Shown: piece by piece, positions 9,873 to 21,389 of the stretch | Layout of the letters: every line of letters begins with the position of its first letter | How positions within the stretch are numbered: position 1 is the stretch's first letter | Assembly: GCA_008638375.1 (NCBI GenBank) | Contig: CM018035.1 | Span: 31,087,307 to 31,151,306 of the forward strand | DNA: 64,000 nt | DNA from: Nyssa sinensis | Lineage: Eukaryota > Streptophyta > Magnoliopsida > Cornales > Nyssaceae | Direction of reading: 5' to 3' | Translations under genes and position numbers: made by a program | Notes under the pieces: model-generated | What the model was told of the DNA's origin: nothing | Seen by the model: only the letters and a program-made list of their open reading frames with translations | Database searches by the model: none

Positions 9873-10616
9873 TGATGTGAACTCATGAACTCGTGAGATC
9901 GAAATCCCTTGAACCCACAATCAAATTGAAACTTACCCAAGAAAACCAAGAATCAAGTCAAGATGATCTAAACCCGTTGAAAGCTTGTTTCAAGAACCTA
10001 GAGTTGATGATGATCTAGACCTGTTGAAAACTTGTTTCAAGAACCTAGATTTGATGAGAACGCCACAAAGGGTATGCCTTTGATAAGTTCATTGTTCATT
10101 CAAGAACAAGAAGAGAAAACTGAAAAGTTCTCTAAGCAAAAAGCTTCATTTCATTCATGTTGGTTGTTGTTCACAAAATTGCGGCTACAAGTTCTTTTAA
10201 AACCCTAAATGAAACCCTAGGGCCAAATAAGGCCTACATCAATTAAAAGACATGGGCTGAACATCTTTAGGCCCAAAACAACCTAAACTACCGACTAAAA
10301 CTAATAAAAGAAATCCACTAAATGAGTTGACCTGCGTATTAGAATTTCGCGCAACCAAAAACGTCAGTAGTGCAGGTGCAGCAATTTCAAGCCTGATTCA
10401 GCCCGAATCTTGGGTAACTCAAAACATGAAAGTTGTAGATGAAAGAGTTATGCCCAGATTACAAAACAATGTCGAAATTGTCCGAAAATTGCCCAATTAG
10501 CATTTTTTTGCACTTTCTTAGCTCTCGACCTTGTGATTGGCCCAAATAAAACTTGTAAAGGATCTTTAAGACTCGGTCCACCATCTTTAAGACTCGGCCT
10601 ACCATGGTGCATATCA
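9873..10616 (-). repeat. LTR, family A (5' LTR of compact element)
   Basis: On the minus strand it runs from TGATATGCACCATGG to TTCACATCA. Compared with its partner it has a tandem duplication of about 48 bp (around 9958-10055) and lacks about 57 bp near 10440, besides point changes. The two LTRs have therefore diverged since insertion. Confidence 0.85.
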
Positions 10617-11690
10617 CTCGCTCTTTATGTCCTAACTGGAGTTTTGTCCATAATTATGCTGATGTGGATAATGGTAGAATTTGGATTGGGTGGGATGATG
10701 AGGTCCTTCATATTACTCTCCTTAACTCTATGGAGTAATCAGTCCATTGCCTTGCCCAAATTACGGGGAATGGGATTTGGTTTTATCTTTCAGTTATTTA
10801 TGGTCATAATAGTGTCAGGGATCGAAGACGTGTTTGGAGTAGTTTGCGTCAGCAAGTGGCCATCAACAATGGCTTGTCTTGAATTGTCATGGGAGATTTA
10901 AATGTTGTTCGATTTAGCAATGAGAGGATTGGTGGTAGTACAGATTGGCCTCCTTGTATGGAGGAATGTAATAACTGCCTCATTGATGTAGAATTGGAGG
11001 ACCTCAGGTACACTGGTTGCCATTTGACTTGGACCAACGTCAGTATAGCAATGATACCATCTTAAGGAAGCTTGATCGTGTTTTGGCTAATGATAGGTGG
11101 ATGATGGATTTTAGTAATTCAGAGGTGGAGTTCTTGCCTTCTGGTGTGTCAGATCATAGTCCTATGATTGTTAGGACTGGAGTTGATGTTAAATGTAAAG
11201 GGAGGCTGTTTAAGTTCTTTAACTTCTGGTTGGAATGTGAAGCCTTTGAACCAACTTGGAGTCAGAATGTTGAAGGATCTGCCATGTTCATTTTGAGTAG
11301 CAAGCTTAAAGCAGTGAAAAAAGAATTGAAGCTTTTAAACCAAGTTAGAGGGCGGATCTCTTCCAACTCTGTTGAGGAAGCCTGGCAGCATCTTTTTGCA
11401 ATTCAACATTCTTTGAACTCTATCCCTCTTGATATTGATTTGAAGAACCAAGAGAAGCTCGCCTTGCAGCACTTTACTCAATTGAGCAAGTGGGAGGAAA
11501 GCCTGGCTAAGCAGAAGTCGAGAATTCAATGGCTTAATAAAGGGGATCAAAACACGACTTTCTTTTTCAAGAGCATCACTTAGTGAAAAAACCACAACAA
11601 AATCAAAAGTTTACTTAGTGACAAAACCACAACAAAATCAAAAGTTTACTAAATGAAGATGGTAACAAGATTGAGGCCACTTCTCAATGA
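10617..11690 (+). pseudogene. LINE ORF2 endonuclease and linker (continuation)
   Basis: It resumes the endonuclease interrupted at 8473: LCPNWSFVHNYADVDNG-type sequence, then the NERIGGSTDWPPCMEECN region near 10920 and the SDHSPM motif near 11150 (an SDH catalytic motif of APE-like nucleases). The linker to RT (SLAKQKSRIQWLNKGDQNT, near 11500) ends in a tandem duplication and then foreign sequence at about 11690. RT itself is absent. Confidence 0.85.
11578..11647 (+). repeat. 35-bp tandem duplication
   Basis: Two 35-bp units (11578-11612 and 11613-11647) differing at one position, starting ACTTAGTGAAAAAACCACAA. The other LINE copies have one unit here, so the duplication is private to this copy. 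Confidence 0.85.
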
Positions 11691-12755
11691 AGAAAAGTGC
11701 TGCAAAAATTTTGCAGTGTGGATTTTATTGGCCTACCCTATTTAAAGATGCCAACATCTATTGTTGCTCATGTGAAAAGTGTCAAAAGTTAGGAGTTATG
11801 TCCTGTCGTAATATGATGCCCTTAAACCCAATTTTAGTGATTGAAATTTTTGATTGTTAGGGCATTTATTTCATGGAACCATTTCCTCCCTCCTTTGGAT
11901 ATCAATATATTATTGTGGCAGTAGATTATGTATCAAAATGGGTAGAGGCAGCAGCTTGCAGGAGTAATGATAATAAGACAGTGATTAAATTTCTCAAAGA
12001 GAATGTGTTATCTCAGTTTGGTACCCCACGTGCTATCATTAGTGACCGAGGCACACATTTTTGCAACCGTTCTTTTGAGGCTTTGATGAAAAAATATGGG
12101 GTGGTACATAAAATCTCTACTGCCTATCACCCACAGACAAGTGGATAGGTAGAACTTGCAAATAGGGAAATTAAGCAAATTTTAGAAAAAACGATCAACC
12201 CAGATCGCAAAGAATGATCTTTGAGAGTAGTTGATGCACTTTGGGCCTACCGTACAGCTTTCAAACCCCCCTTAGGCATTTCACGTTATAGGCTTGTTTT
12301 TGGAAAGCCTTGCCACTTACCTGTGGAGCTCGAGCATCGAGCCTATTGGGCCATCAAGCATTTCAATTTTGACATGGGAGAAGCAGGTAAGCTAAGAAAA
12401 TTACAATTGACCGAGTTAGAGGAATTGAGAAATGATGCGTATGAAAACTCTAGAATCTATAAGGCTAAAATGGAAAGCGTTTCATGATAAAAATATTTTG
12501 AGAAAAACGTTTAAGCCTAATGATCAAGTGTTCTTATATGATTCTAGACTCCATAAGCACCCAGGAAAACTCAGGGCTAGGTGGACAAGGGCCTTTATAG
12601 TGAAGAATGTTTTTGAAAATGGGGTAGTCGAAATAGAGGATCCTAAGGATGGTCGAGTTTTTAAAGTAAATGATCGGTGCCTTAAAATTTTAATTGAGAG
12701 GCAAGTTCCAGAAGTGGAAGACATTCCAATTATGGACCCGGTCTATCAACCTTGA
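11691..12755 (+). pseudogene. Athila/Tat-type gypsy integrase, truncated
   Basis: Integrase catalytic core and C-terminus in broken frames. 11873-12148 has DYVSKWVEA, FGTPRAIISDRGTHF and YHPQTSG, giving the DDE layout. A stop at 12146 is followed by 12221-12487 ([38 protein letters not shown]) and 12432-12755 (basic C-terminal domain with DQVFLYDSRL and PGKLRARWTRAF). The CHLPVELEH signature is typical of Athila/Tat elements and differs from the CRM-like copy. The 5' part of the element is missing. Confidence 0.85.
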
Positions 12756-13236
12756 TCACGCCATGCATGTATTTTTTTTCTTCTTTATTTTATTTGTTTA
12801 ATTTTGTTTTTGTTCTCTTTTATTTTCGTTATTTTTCTTTTTGTTTGTTGTAGTTTTCCATTCGACATCAGGTGTATTCTCCCCTTTTCAGTACCCTCCA
12901 TTCAATTTTGATTGTTAAACATTGAGGACAATGTTTCATTTAAGTTGGGGGGTTGGTGGTGCAAATTCAACATTTAACATGCATGCTTGAACTCTGTAAC
13001 ACATGAATTTTTTTTTAAAAAAAAAATTTGCATCACATGTGCATCTTTTTCACATGAGTACTCATTCTCATTCATAGCCATTTTTGTGAATTCATTGAAT
13101 CCACCATAATCATTCTACTGAGGCATTCACAGAACTTTTAATGTACTTATCCAAACTTTGTGGTAAGATGGTGGTTTTACACATGTAGCTAGAGAACTCT
13201 TTTGCTTAAGTATTCATGTGAGTTTTGGAGAGAATG
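12756..13236 (+). other. 3' non-coding region of Athila/Tat-like element
   Basis: AT-rich region with the ACATTGAGGACAATGTTTCATTTAAGTTGGGGGG-type block (about 12915-12955) that usually follows pol in this lineage. I see no gene. It is interrupted by a solo LTR at 13237 and continues at 14162. Confidence 0.65.
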
Positions 13237-14161
13237 TGATGTGAACCTTGCCAAGAAATAACGAGACCCGACAACGAAAAGGAGAATCCAAGATCGTTCT
13301 ACAATCAGATCTGAATGGAAGACCTCGACCCGTTGTTTACGACAAACAAGAACCTCGATATATATGACCTCAACCCGTTGTTTAGTGCGAAACAAGAACC
13401 TCGGTATAAGAAAGACGCCACAAACAGTGGTGGAAATCCGTTTGATAAGTCGTTGGTGAACACTACGGGAAATCCCGATAAGTTCAGATAGTTCTTCAAA
13501 GAACCGTAGAGAAAATACTTTCACAATTTTACTGAATAATCGTCTACCATCCCAAATGCAGCTACAAGTTAATTTTAAAACACTATGAAACCCTAGGGCC
13601 GAATAAGGCCTACATTAAACAACAGATATGGGCTAAACATTTTCAGGCCCAAAACATCCTAAACTACTAACTAAATTAATAAAAGAAACCCACTAATTAA
13701 GTTAGAATTTCGTGCAACCAAAAACGTCATTAGTGTAGGTACAAAAACTGGAAACCCAATTTTGACCTTGATTCAGCCCGAATCTCGGAAACCTCAAAAC
13801 ATGAAAGTTGTAGAACTATTCCTTGGATTTCCATAGTATCTTGAATCATCACAATCGGAGCTCGGATGAGAGAGTTATACCCAGATTCCGAAGCAACGTT
13901 GAAACTGTACGAAAATTGCCCAATTAGCGTTTTTGCCAATTTAAGCTTAGCCTTGGCCAAACTGTACGAACTTGAATCATGTTGATGAATCTTTGTTGCC
14001 CACGTGGTTCATGCTCAATGGGCCTCCACGAATTTACTTGGGTCCATGCCTCTTGAATCAGTCCGTTGAATACATCCTTAAACTTCTTTGCTCGTGCTCT
14101 CGTAACCAGCCCAATTGGGACTTGAACTGGATCCCTTGAAGTTGTGCTATGACTTGCATCA
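13237..14161 (-). repeat. Solo LTR, family B
   Basis: A single LTR, inverted, 925 bp, running on the minus strand from TGATGCAAGTCATAGC to GGTTCACATCA and flanked by the 5-bp duplication GAATG (13232-13236 and 14162-14166). It includes the pol tail (GLVTRARAKKFKDVFNGL, minus, about 14040-14130). It formed by LTR-LTR recombination after insertion into the Athila/Tat 3' region. The open frame that runs past 14161 is fortuitous beyond that point. Confidence 0.92.
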
Positions 14162-15236
14162 GAATGGAGAGCCTTCTTATGTAGGAAATTGTGATACGCG
14201 TTCATTGTTATGTTGATTTGGGCAGTTCTATTGAGAATATCATTACATGGTTGGTGGTATGACAGCGGATATACTTGGGATACGACGAAGGTCAACTTAG
14301 GATTAACATTTAAGCCTTTCAAACTAACCCTTATCATCATAGACCCTTAGTAGCCAACTTTGAGCCAACAAACATATATAGTTTTTTTTCATGTGCCCAC
14401 ATCATCCATTCCGCTCTACATTGGAGTATAGCCTATACCCTGATTTTCCTACCCTTTTTGCTTCCAAGTGTGTACTAAGTGTGGAATTTGCATTTCTTTT
14501 CTTTTGTGTTGAATTGGAAGAAGAAGAAGAAAAAAAAAAAAAGAAAGAGTACAAGTGCAAAGTGTTCAATGGAGTGAGCATCAAAATCATTCTCAAAAAA
14601 AAAAAAAAAGGAAGAGAAAGAAGAAGGAGAAGTATTGTTATTCAGTGATCTGAAAAGTTGAAGAGTATATCAAGTGAGAAGTTTTAATAAAATTCTCTTA
14701 GTATGTACTTGGAAGTTTTTGAATCCTTTTTATCCTTTTCTTCTTATCGCCCTAACCCGAGCCACGTTACAACCTTTTTATGTTGATCGTTCTGATCCTA
14801 AGTAAGCTTGTGGAAAGAGTGGTGGAAGTCTCATTTGTTAGTGCTCCTATCATAAGATCAATGTTTGCTTGTTGCTTGCACGTAATTGCCTAATTCTCCA
14901 TTGAGAATACAAATCCCTTGTCAACTCAATAGAGAGAACCCCTACATGAAACACTTTTATACCCATGAGATATGGAGTTGAACCTTTTGCTTGAGATGTT
15001 CTTGATGTTGCATGTGTCATGGTTTGTGGTTAGATGGATATGGTTTGGAGTACACACACACTCTGCGAATTGCTATAAGTGGATTGATTGTTATAGGGTT
15101 ATTGAATTCTTGAAATTGCTTTGATATGCGAATCTAAAAAGTGTGATTAGATACCTTCTGCGTGTGGTCTTCTTTGGTCACTTTTGCCATTTTTTCGTGG
15201 AAATTGCTAAGGACTAGCAATGAGAAAGTCGGAGGG
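14162..15236 (+). other. 3' non-coding region of Athila/Tat-like element (continued)
   Basis: Continues the region broken by the solo LTR. It has an AAG-rich patch (14518-14545) and poly-A patches (about 14600), a CCTAACCCGAGCCACGTTACAACC block (about 14750), and ends in a GGACTAGCAATGAGAAAGTCGGAGGG tract that acts as the polypurine tract before the LTR. No gene seen. Confidence 0.6.
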
Positions 15237-15757
15237 TGTGATTAGTGTGGGAAAGTGCACTCTAAATACCCTATTATTAGATTAAAATGCTAAAATGTGA
15301 ATAGAAATGTTAGGATATAATTTATACTATTAAATTTAATTTCTATTTACAGTGAGATATATTTGAGCATTATTTTATAATATTTTAAATGTCAAATATT
15401 GCATTATTTATTGGCGATAGATAGTTTGTAATTGTGCTTCACACATTACATTTCAGTCACTAAAATTGGGAACCAAAATTAGATACTCACCATTGCATGC
15501 AGTCGATAATCACGGGCCTATCAAATGAATGCATTAAATAATCTTTATGGATTTTTCTCCTGAACGGTTGCAAAACTCATTATTTGTTTCAGCCACACGT
15601 GGTGAAATTAACCCATTATTTGTTGGGTTGCAAGGCGCAAGAAAAAGAATAAAAAAAAAAACAAAACAAGAAAAAAATGAGGATAGTCAAAAGTGGCGGT
15701 TGAAGTAAAGAAAAAGAAAGAGAAAAAAAGCTGAAGGGCCTTCTTGGTAATATGGCT

Positions 15758-15789
15758 TCTAGAGAGAAGGGAGAGCTTCTCTCTCTAGA
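15758..15789 (+). other. LINE 5' UTR stem-loop
   Basis: TCTAGAGAGAAG, loop GGAGAG, then CTTCTCTCTCTAGA: 12-bp arms with a 2-nt bulge. The same structure lies at the 5' end of LINE-3, -4, -5 and -6. Confidence 0.7.
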
Positions 15790-15816
15790 TTTTCCCTAAC
15801 TTTTCTGCTCATCCTT

Positions 15817-16738
15817 ATGTCTCTCATGGCTTCCATTCAGTCATTACGTGCTGTCCTTCTTGATTCCCAAGCTCCATCTCTCACACACCATACCCTTCAT
15901 GCAAAGGAACCAACTCCTACGGATCAGAATTCCAGTTCAGTAGTTTGTCCTGGTTTAAATGATCCCTCCACAAGCACTCTTGATGAAGGAAATGCAATCA
16001 AACTATCTCATGACGTTGTAACTGAAAAGCCCTGGCAGCAACCATTACAAAACATTCCTGATGCAGTTACAGACCCATCCACCAAAGATACAGTAGCGAA
16101 CCAAGAATCTGCTCAACCTTTCTCAGCCTTGTCCTGGAATGAAAGTGCTGAGTATGGAGAATTTATACCCCAAGTGGCTCTTGATTTAGAAACTGAGTAT
16201 GGAGGTTTCTCTCTTGAATGCTCCTTCATGTTTGATCAAGATACTACTAGCTCAAATGGTTCCCAGTTCACCGGTTTTCATGGTAGAGGAAGGGGGCAAC
16301 AGGTGGCGCGTGCAACTCCATCAAATCCCATTGGAAGAGGAGCATCAGCCCATCCAAACACTCCTTTGTCCCAAGCTGGCCACGTGTCAATCATAGAGGC
16401 TAGGAGATTTAATCCAACGGCTAGGAATTATGGAGCTCCAACGGTTAGCAAATCTGGTGCAGACCTGCAAATAGTCTCAATCCCTACTGCCACTACCAAC
16501 GTCCACCATGCTGCGGTTATTACCCACCATGCAGCTTCTCAAAAGGTGACTGGGCCCCATACAAATTTCCCTTTCCTGCCAAATACCAATGCAAGACAGC
16601 TTGGCCCCCGGGTTTCTTCCCTTTCCTACGCTAATTCGAAAGCAGAAGTTGCAGACCTCCACCATACTGATACTCCATCAGGAGCTGTCGGGCCAACTAG
16701 AGCTGACTCTGGCCACTCTGTAGTAGTCAATACCACCC
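15817..16738 (+). pseudogene. LINE-2 ORF1 N-terminal part
   Basis: Starts with MSLMASIQSLRAVL and runs open to the inversion breakpoint: low-complexity Ser/Pro/Thr-rich N-terminus, then the SALSWNESAEYGEFIPQVALDL and EYGGFSLE box conserved among the ORF1 copies here, and a Gly-Arg-rich FHGRGRGQQVAR patch. Residues after about 306 read through inverted sequence (to 16866) and are not ORF1. The N-terminal frame itself is intact. Confidence 0.8.
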
Positions 16739-18238
16739 ATCCATTAGAGGGGCTGTTCATGCCCCTAATATTCCAACAAGCAAAATTCATTGAGGAGAGA
16801 CGAGGGGGCCGGAACTTGCTGTTCCTTTTTCCTTTAGATTTTTCCCTTTACGCCTTAGCTTTTTGAGTTGGTTTTTGGTGTAATTGCTGCCAATATCTGC
16901 TTCATCAACTCTTGCTATTTTGTCCGCTAAAGAATTAGATTCAGGAGATACAGTAGAGGCGGAACTGCTTATCTCAGGAAGGGAGCTATCAGTTAGGACA
17001 GAACAGGATTTAGGATCCTTTGGGGACAGAAAACAGGCTTGGTCTTCAGTTAGAGGGGGGAAGATGAGTATTCAAATCTGTAGCATTTTCCATGTCCGCC
17101 ACTGAGATTGAAGAGATGTGGGGAAGAATAGGTTGCTCCGGGATAAGGCCCTCTATAGGTTCACCCTCACGGTGGAAACTTGCATGCGGCATATCAGATT
17201 GCAGAATTTCAGAATAGGTAGACGGCTCACCTTGATCCTTAGGGAGGTCTACAATGTGAGCAGATTCTTTGGCCGAGTCATCAATTTGGATGGATTTACC
17301 TTTGCTTGAGACCACTCTCCATTCACTTGTACTGGATTTCCTGTTAACTGTGGTGGGTAAATTAATGGCTTTCCCTTCATTAATTTTAACTGAAGGGCAG
17401 TTGGCAAGTTTATGGCCAAAGAGGTGACAGTGGGTGCACATAGAGGGAAGCCATTAGTATTCAACAAATATTTCCACTTTTGTGAGGTCTAATAACAGAA
17501 GATCAAAGGAATCTGGGAAATCTTTAGTGGCATCCACCTCAACACATATCCGCGCATAACTGATCCGTGTCTGATCTTCAGTGTGTGAGTCGGCATACAA
17601 AGGTTTCCCAATGGCACTAGCGACATAGCTAAGACCTTCTGCTGTCTAGAGTTCATAAGGTATGTTGAAAAATTTAACCCAAACAGGGATTTTAGCCACG
17701 TTCTTCTTGGACAGTGTCATGCCCGGATGCCATCGTTGAAGAATAATATGCCGTCCTGAGAAGTGCCAATGGCCACCTTCAAGAATAGAGTTAATGGCCT
17801 GCATAGAATCAAATTTGAAAAAAAAGAATCCGTTGCCATTTGTAAGCACTTCATTTAAGCCTTCTTTGGTCCAAAGCTTCTCTGCCATCTTTTTAGTCCA
17901 TAGAAATGGCATCTTCTTGTCAAGAAAATAGCCTACCAAGGTATTTTCCCAAACTGGGATACCGGCTTGAACGACTTCCGGAGGAGGTAGAACAGAAATC
18001 CTATCCCCTACAATTTGAGGTTGCTTATATTCCAAGTGGAATTTTTTAGAAGGGGGTGGTTTTTGGAAGAGAGAAGTCCAGGTGGGAATGGATGGAGGGA
18101 TAGCGACTGCCTGCTGAGGGCTGGTGTTTGGGATAGAGATATGGGTAGGGGGCCCGACAACTATTGGAGGGGAACAGAAGGTATGGTCTGCTATAGTTGG
18201 CTCTACGGCTCCATTAGGGGTAGCAGTATGGGGACGGT
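16739..18238 (-). pseudogene. LINE-2 inverted block (ORF1 core, knuckle, ORF2 start)
   Basis: On the minus strand it reads ORF1 from a Pro/Thr-rich linker through the DUF4283-like core (18035-17646: GYFLDKKMPFLW, FFFFKFDSMQAINSILEGG, HWHFSGRHIILQRW), the CCHC knuckle (17441: MCTHCHLFGHKLANC) and the ORF1 tail. It then reaches the ORF2 ATG at 16790-16788 and about 50 bp of endonuclease. A TAG at 17646 breaks the core. In LINE order this block follows the sense N-terminal piece. Confidence 0.85.
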
Positions 18239-19250
18239 CTGCTATTTTTCAAAATCCCTCAAAGTCCCCTTGGGTTCAATGGATTCGCTGCAATCTTCTT
18301 AAAGGCAAAAGCTTCTGGGAAGTTAAATGCCCTCAATCTAGCTCGTGGCCTTGGAGAAAAATGATTAAATTTAGATCTTTATTCAAGCCTCATATCAAAA
18401 TGATCATTGGATCAGGGCTCTTTGCTTCCCTATGGTTTGACTATTGGCTTCCCAATGGCTCCATCTACGACAACATGGGGGAAAGGGTTATTTATGATTC
18501 GGGATTGGGAAGATCTGCTACAGTGAGCTGCATCATTCAAGAAAATTGCTGGAACTGGCCGATTGCAAATTCTCCTCAGCTGCTGGACCTAAAGAATGGT
18601 ATGCCTTCAAATTTCTTTCCCTCCCCTCTCCAAGATGACAAAGCAATTTGGTTGCCCTCCTCAAATGGGATCTTCTCCATCAGTTCAGCTTGGGAAACTC
18701 TGCGGGGCCGCCACCCCCGGGTAAATTGGTGGAAGCTTATCTGGCATGCCAAATCTATTCTGCGCGCTTGGTTTTATTCTTTGGATGGCCATTCGTCACA
18801 GCCTAAGGACCAAGGACCGCCTGTTCTCTTCTCACACTGGTCGAGATCCTAAATGTCTTCTCTGTTCTAGAGAAAATGAGAATCACAATCACCTCTTCTT
18901 TTCCTGCCCATTCTCCTCCAACATATGGTCCCACTTGCTCTCAAAAAGTGGTTTTCACTGTCCTACTGGGGACTGGCAGCAAACTATCCTTTGGGCTACC
19001 AACTCTTTCAAAGGCAAGTCGTTCTCCTCCATCTTAGGCAGGCTTACTCTAGCTTGCACTGTTTACAGCATATGGCGTGAAAGGAATAGCAGATTATTCT
19101 CCTAGATCCAGAAAAGTCCAAATGCCATCATAGCTCAATCTCAGGACATGATCCGTGGCAGGCTCACTCACTCAACAGGGATTCAGGACTCATCTACCAA
19201 TAAACATCTCCAGGCTACTTGGTCTTTGCCTGATAGCATATTTAAAGTGT
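18239..19250 (+). pseudogene. LINE-2 ORF2 C-terminal (zf-RVT) region
   Basis: Sense again: NPSKSPWVQWIRCNLLKGKS, GLFASLWFDYWLP, GERVIYDSGLGR, then the zf-RVT zinc motif region (CLLCSRENENHNHLFFSC, about 18855-18910) and SIWRERNSRLFS. A frameshift near 18750 splits it into two frames. This C-terminal domain is usual in plant L1 ORF2 after RT. The RT catalytic part is absent. Confidence 0.85.
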
Positions 19251-19319
19251 AATATTTTTGCTGCTAGGGGTTGGGAGCTCTCCTGTTTATGTATGCTCTT
19301 CCTTTTCCCTAGCCCGCCC

Positions 19320-19449
19320 GAGGGTATGCCCTCTTGCTTTGTTTTCTTTTTCTTTGTTTAGTTTTTTATTTTTTTGTTTGCTTTTGGTTGGGTTCTCTTC
19401 TGTTTGTAGAAGTCCTCCCTTCCTCTAGCTTGTTCGAGGGTATGCCCTC
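19320..19449 (+). other. LINE-2 3' UTR with duplicated stem-loop
   Basis: Two copies of GAGGG-TATG-CCCTC (19320-19333 and 19436-19449) in the 3' UTR ahead of the poly-A. The same pair occurs in LINE-4 and LINE-6. Confidence 0.75.
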
Positions 19450-20695
19450 TTGATCTTGTATTTATTCTTTTCTTTTATATATCTTATTTACCTATCAAAA
19501 AAAAAAAAGCTGAAGGGGAGCTGTCCAACCAAAGCCCAATGAAGGTGGGCTGCGTAGGAAACAAAATAAGGAAAGAAAAAAAGAATAGAAAAAGAGAAAA
19601 AAACGTGCGGGCTGGAAAGAGGACGGCTGGCGTGAGGCGCTAGAAATAGAAAAAAAAGCAAGGCTTACGGCTTGGAAAGAATAACAGGAGAAAAACAAAC
19701 AAACAAACAAGCCCAAGCCCATGAAGAAATGCTAGATACTGGGTTGCTCCAGCGTGTAAGGCTGTGAATGGGGGTTGGGCTGCTCCAGCGTGTAAGGCTT
19801 TGAAAGGGGCCGTGCGATGCGTAAGCAAGGAGGAATGAAAAGTGGGGGGCGGCGCTAGGAAGAAAAAGTAGAAAATGAGGCGCTGTCCTGCAGTCCAGGC
19901 GACAGGGAAAAAAGAGAAAAAATGGTGTGCCGCCAAATGCTTCAGGTTTATTTTTCCTTGGGATTTATGTTGTCCATCATATGTATGGGTAACTAAATTC
20001 CCAAGTAGGACTAGGGATGAACTTGCACACTAGATGGTATTTTAAATTTATTTTTGATTCATGTACGAGATTTTTATTTATTAAAATTCTTTGGTTTTAT
20101 CATTCTCAATTTATTGTTGGTATTTTCTTCTCGGAATAATCATAGAGTTAATTCCGTTTATAGATTCAGTCAGGCTTTTTCTATTAAATGGATTAGTTTT
20201 TTGATTATGTTTGGATCAATTAATTATTTATATTGATTTCATTCTTTGCTGCAATATTGCTCCCTGGGTATATTGTCGTCGTTGGGTTTTCTCAATGTGG
20301 ATAACAATTTGTGTGATTTAAAAGTGATGAATGATTTTTCAAAAGGTTACATTTGGTTTAATTTTGATTTACAATTCTATATCTTTCGATTGGGATTTTT
20401 GGAATTAAATTCTCAATTGAGTTATCAGTGAATTAAAAATAATTAAAATACCGGATATGTGCAAGGGATTCCCAACACTCTACTGTTGGTTAATTTGAGT
20501 ACTTTTTTCCGTTAATCACTTTGTTTAATTTTAATTTGCATTTAAAATCACTTTTTATTTTCTTGTTAATCATTTAATAATTTCTTCAACTTCTTTATTT
20601 TATCCGTTATTCTTTTAATCTGTCTCCCTATGGAATCGACACTCCAAAGCTACACTACAACTACCGCGTTATTCTTTGGGACATTCGGATTCCCA

Positions 20696-21389
20696 TGAGA
20701 TCGAAATCCCTTGAACCCACAATCAAATTGAAACTTACCCAAGAAAGCCAAGAATCAAGTCAAGATAATCTAGACTCGTTGAAAACTTGTTTCAAGAACC
20801 TAGATTTGATGAGAATGCCACAAAGGGTATGCCTTTGATAAGTTCGTAGTTCAATTAAGAACAAGTAGAAAAAACTGAAAAAATTCTCTATGCAGAAAGT
20901 TTCATTCACGTTCCTAGCCTCCAAATTGTAGCTATAAGTCCTTTTAAAACCCTCTATGAAACCCTAGGGTCGAATAAGGCCAACATCAATTAAAAGACAC
21001 GGGCTGAACATCTTTAGGCCCAAAACATCCTAAACTATCGGCTAAAGCTAATAAAAGAAATCCACTAAATGAGTTAAATAGGCCCAAACTCCAACAACCA
21101 TAAAAACATAAAATAGGCCCACATGCCTATACTTAACGAAATAAAAAGTCTTCACAAAACCATTAGGCTATGCCACCCCCCTCTATAGCTTGTATCAGAT
21201 AGATTAAAGCTGGTTTTTCTTCTTGCAAGCCCATCTTGAATGTTGGGGTCTTGCTTGATAACTCGGCCCAAGTGGATTGCACCAATCAGTTGCATTGGTT
21301 CCTTGATCTTCTTAGCTCTCAACCTTGTGATTGGCCCATCTGGAACTTGTAAAGGATCTTTAAGACTCAGTCCAACATGGTGCCCGTCA
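20696..21389 (-). repeat. LTR, family A, copy 1
   Basis: The minus strand begins TGACGGGCACCATGTTGG and includes a longer pol-tail remnant (minus, about 21190-21370) than the compact element. The other end is trimmed (GAGATCG at 20697) where it meets Athila/Tat LTR. No target duplication is visible. Confidence 0.8.

Larger units (their letters stand above)
8474..10616 (-). mobile_element. Compact non-autonomous LTR retrotransposon (TRIM/LARD-like)
   Basis: A 2143-bp element on the minus strand flanked by 5-bp target duplications CTCGC (8469-8473 and 10617-10621) inside the LINE endonuclease. It has two LTRs of 754 and 744 bp. The internal part is only 645 bp: Met-tRNA-type primer site, leader, long pyrimidine-rich stretch (on the minus strand), the last dozen or so pol codons and a polypurine tract. 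No gag, protease, RT or integrase is present, so it must have used proteins from a related CRM-like element. LTR sequence (family A) also occurs at 20696-21389 and 22118-22827. Confidence 0.85.
6830..11690 (+). mobile_element. LINE-1 (plant L1, subfamily a), 5' and 3' truncated, interrupted
   Basis: Sense L1 fragment containing mid ORF1 to the start of RT. It is split by the compact LTR element at 8474-10616. The left end abuts a gypsy leader and the right end abuts Athila-type integrase, with no 5' UTR, poly-A or target duplication, so both ends are rearrangement breakpoints. It is closest in sequence to LINE-3 (34730-36546 and 43361 onwards). Confidence 0.85.
15739..19501 (+). mobile_element. 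LINE-2 (subfamily b), internally inverted and deleted
   Basis: Flanked by a 16-bp target duplication AAAAAAAGCTGAAGGG (15723-15738 and 19502-19517, the right one fused to the poly-A). Segments: sense 5' UTR and ORF1 N-terminus (15739 to about 16738), an inverted block from early endonuclease back to mid ORF1 (about 16739-18238), then sense zf-RVT region and 3' UTR with poly-A (about 18239-19501). Most of the endonuclease and RT are missing. Confidence 0.9.
15237..20695 (+). repeat. LTR of Athila/Tat-like element, interrupted and truncated
   Basis: The LTR starts TGTGATTAGTGTGGG after the purine-rich tract, is interrupted by LINE-2 (15739-19501 plus one copy of its target duplication), and continues to about 20695 where a family-A LTR begins. 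Its last part holds the CCCTATGGAATCGACACTCC block often seen near the end of such LTRs. About 1.7 kb remain without LINE-2. The 3' end is lost. Assignment is by position and recalled motifs. Confidence 0.6.

Noticed and set aside
10533..10901. 122-codon frame
   Set aside because: It spans the LTR end at 10616 and a wrong frame of the LINE endonuclease.
13924..14340. 138-codon minus-strand frame taken as one protein
   Set aside because: Only the part up to 14161 is pol tail within the solo LTR. The rest is Athila/Tat 3' region, joined by the GAATG boundary.
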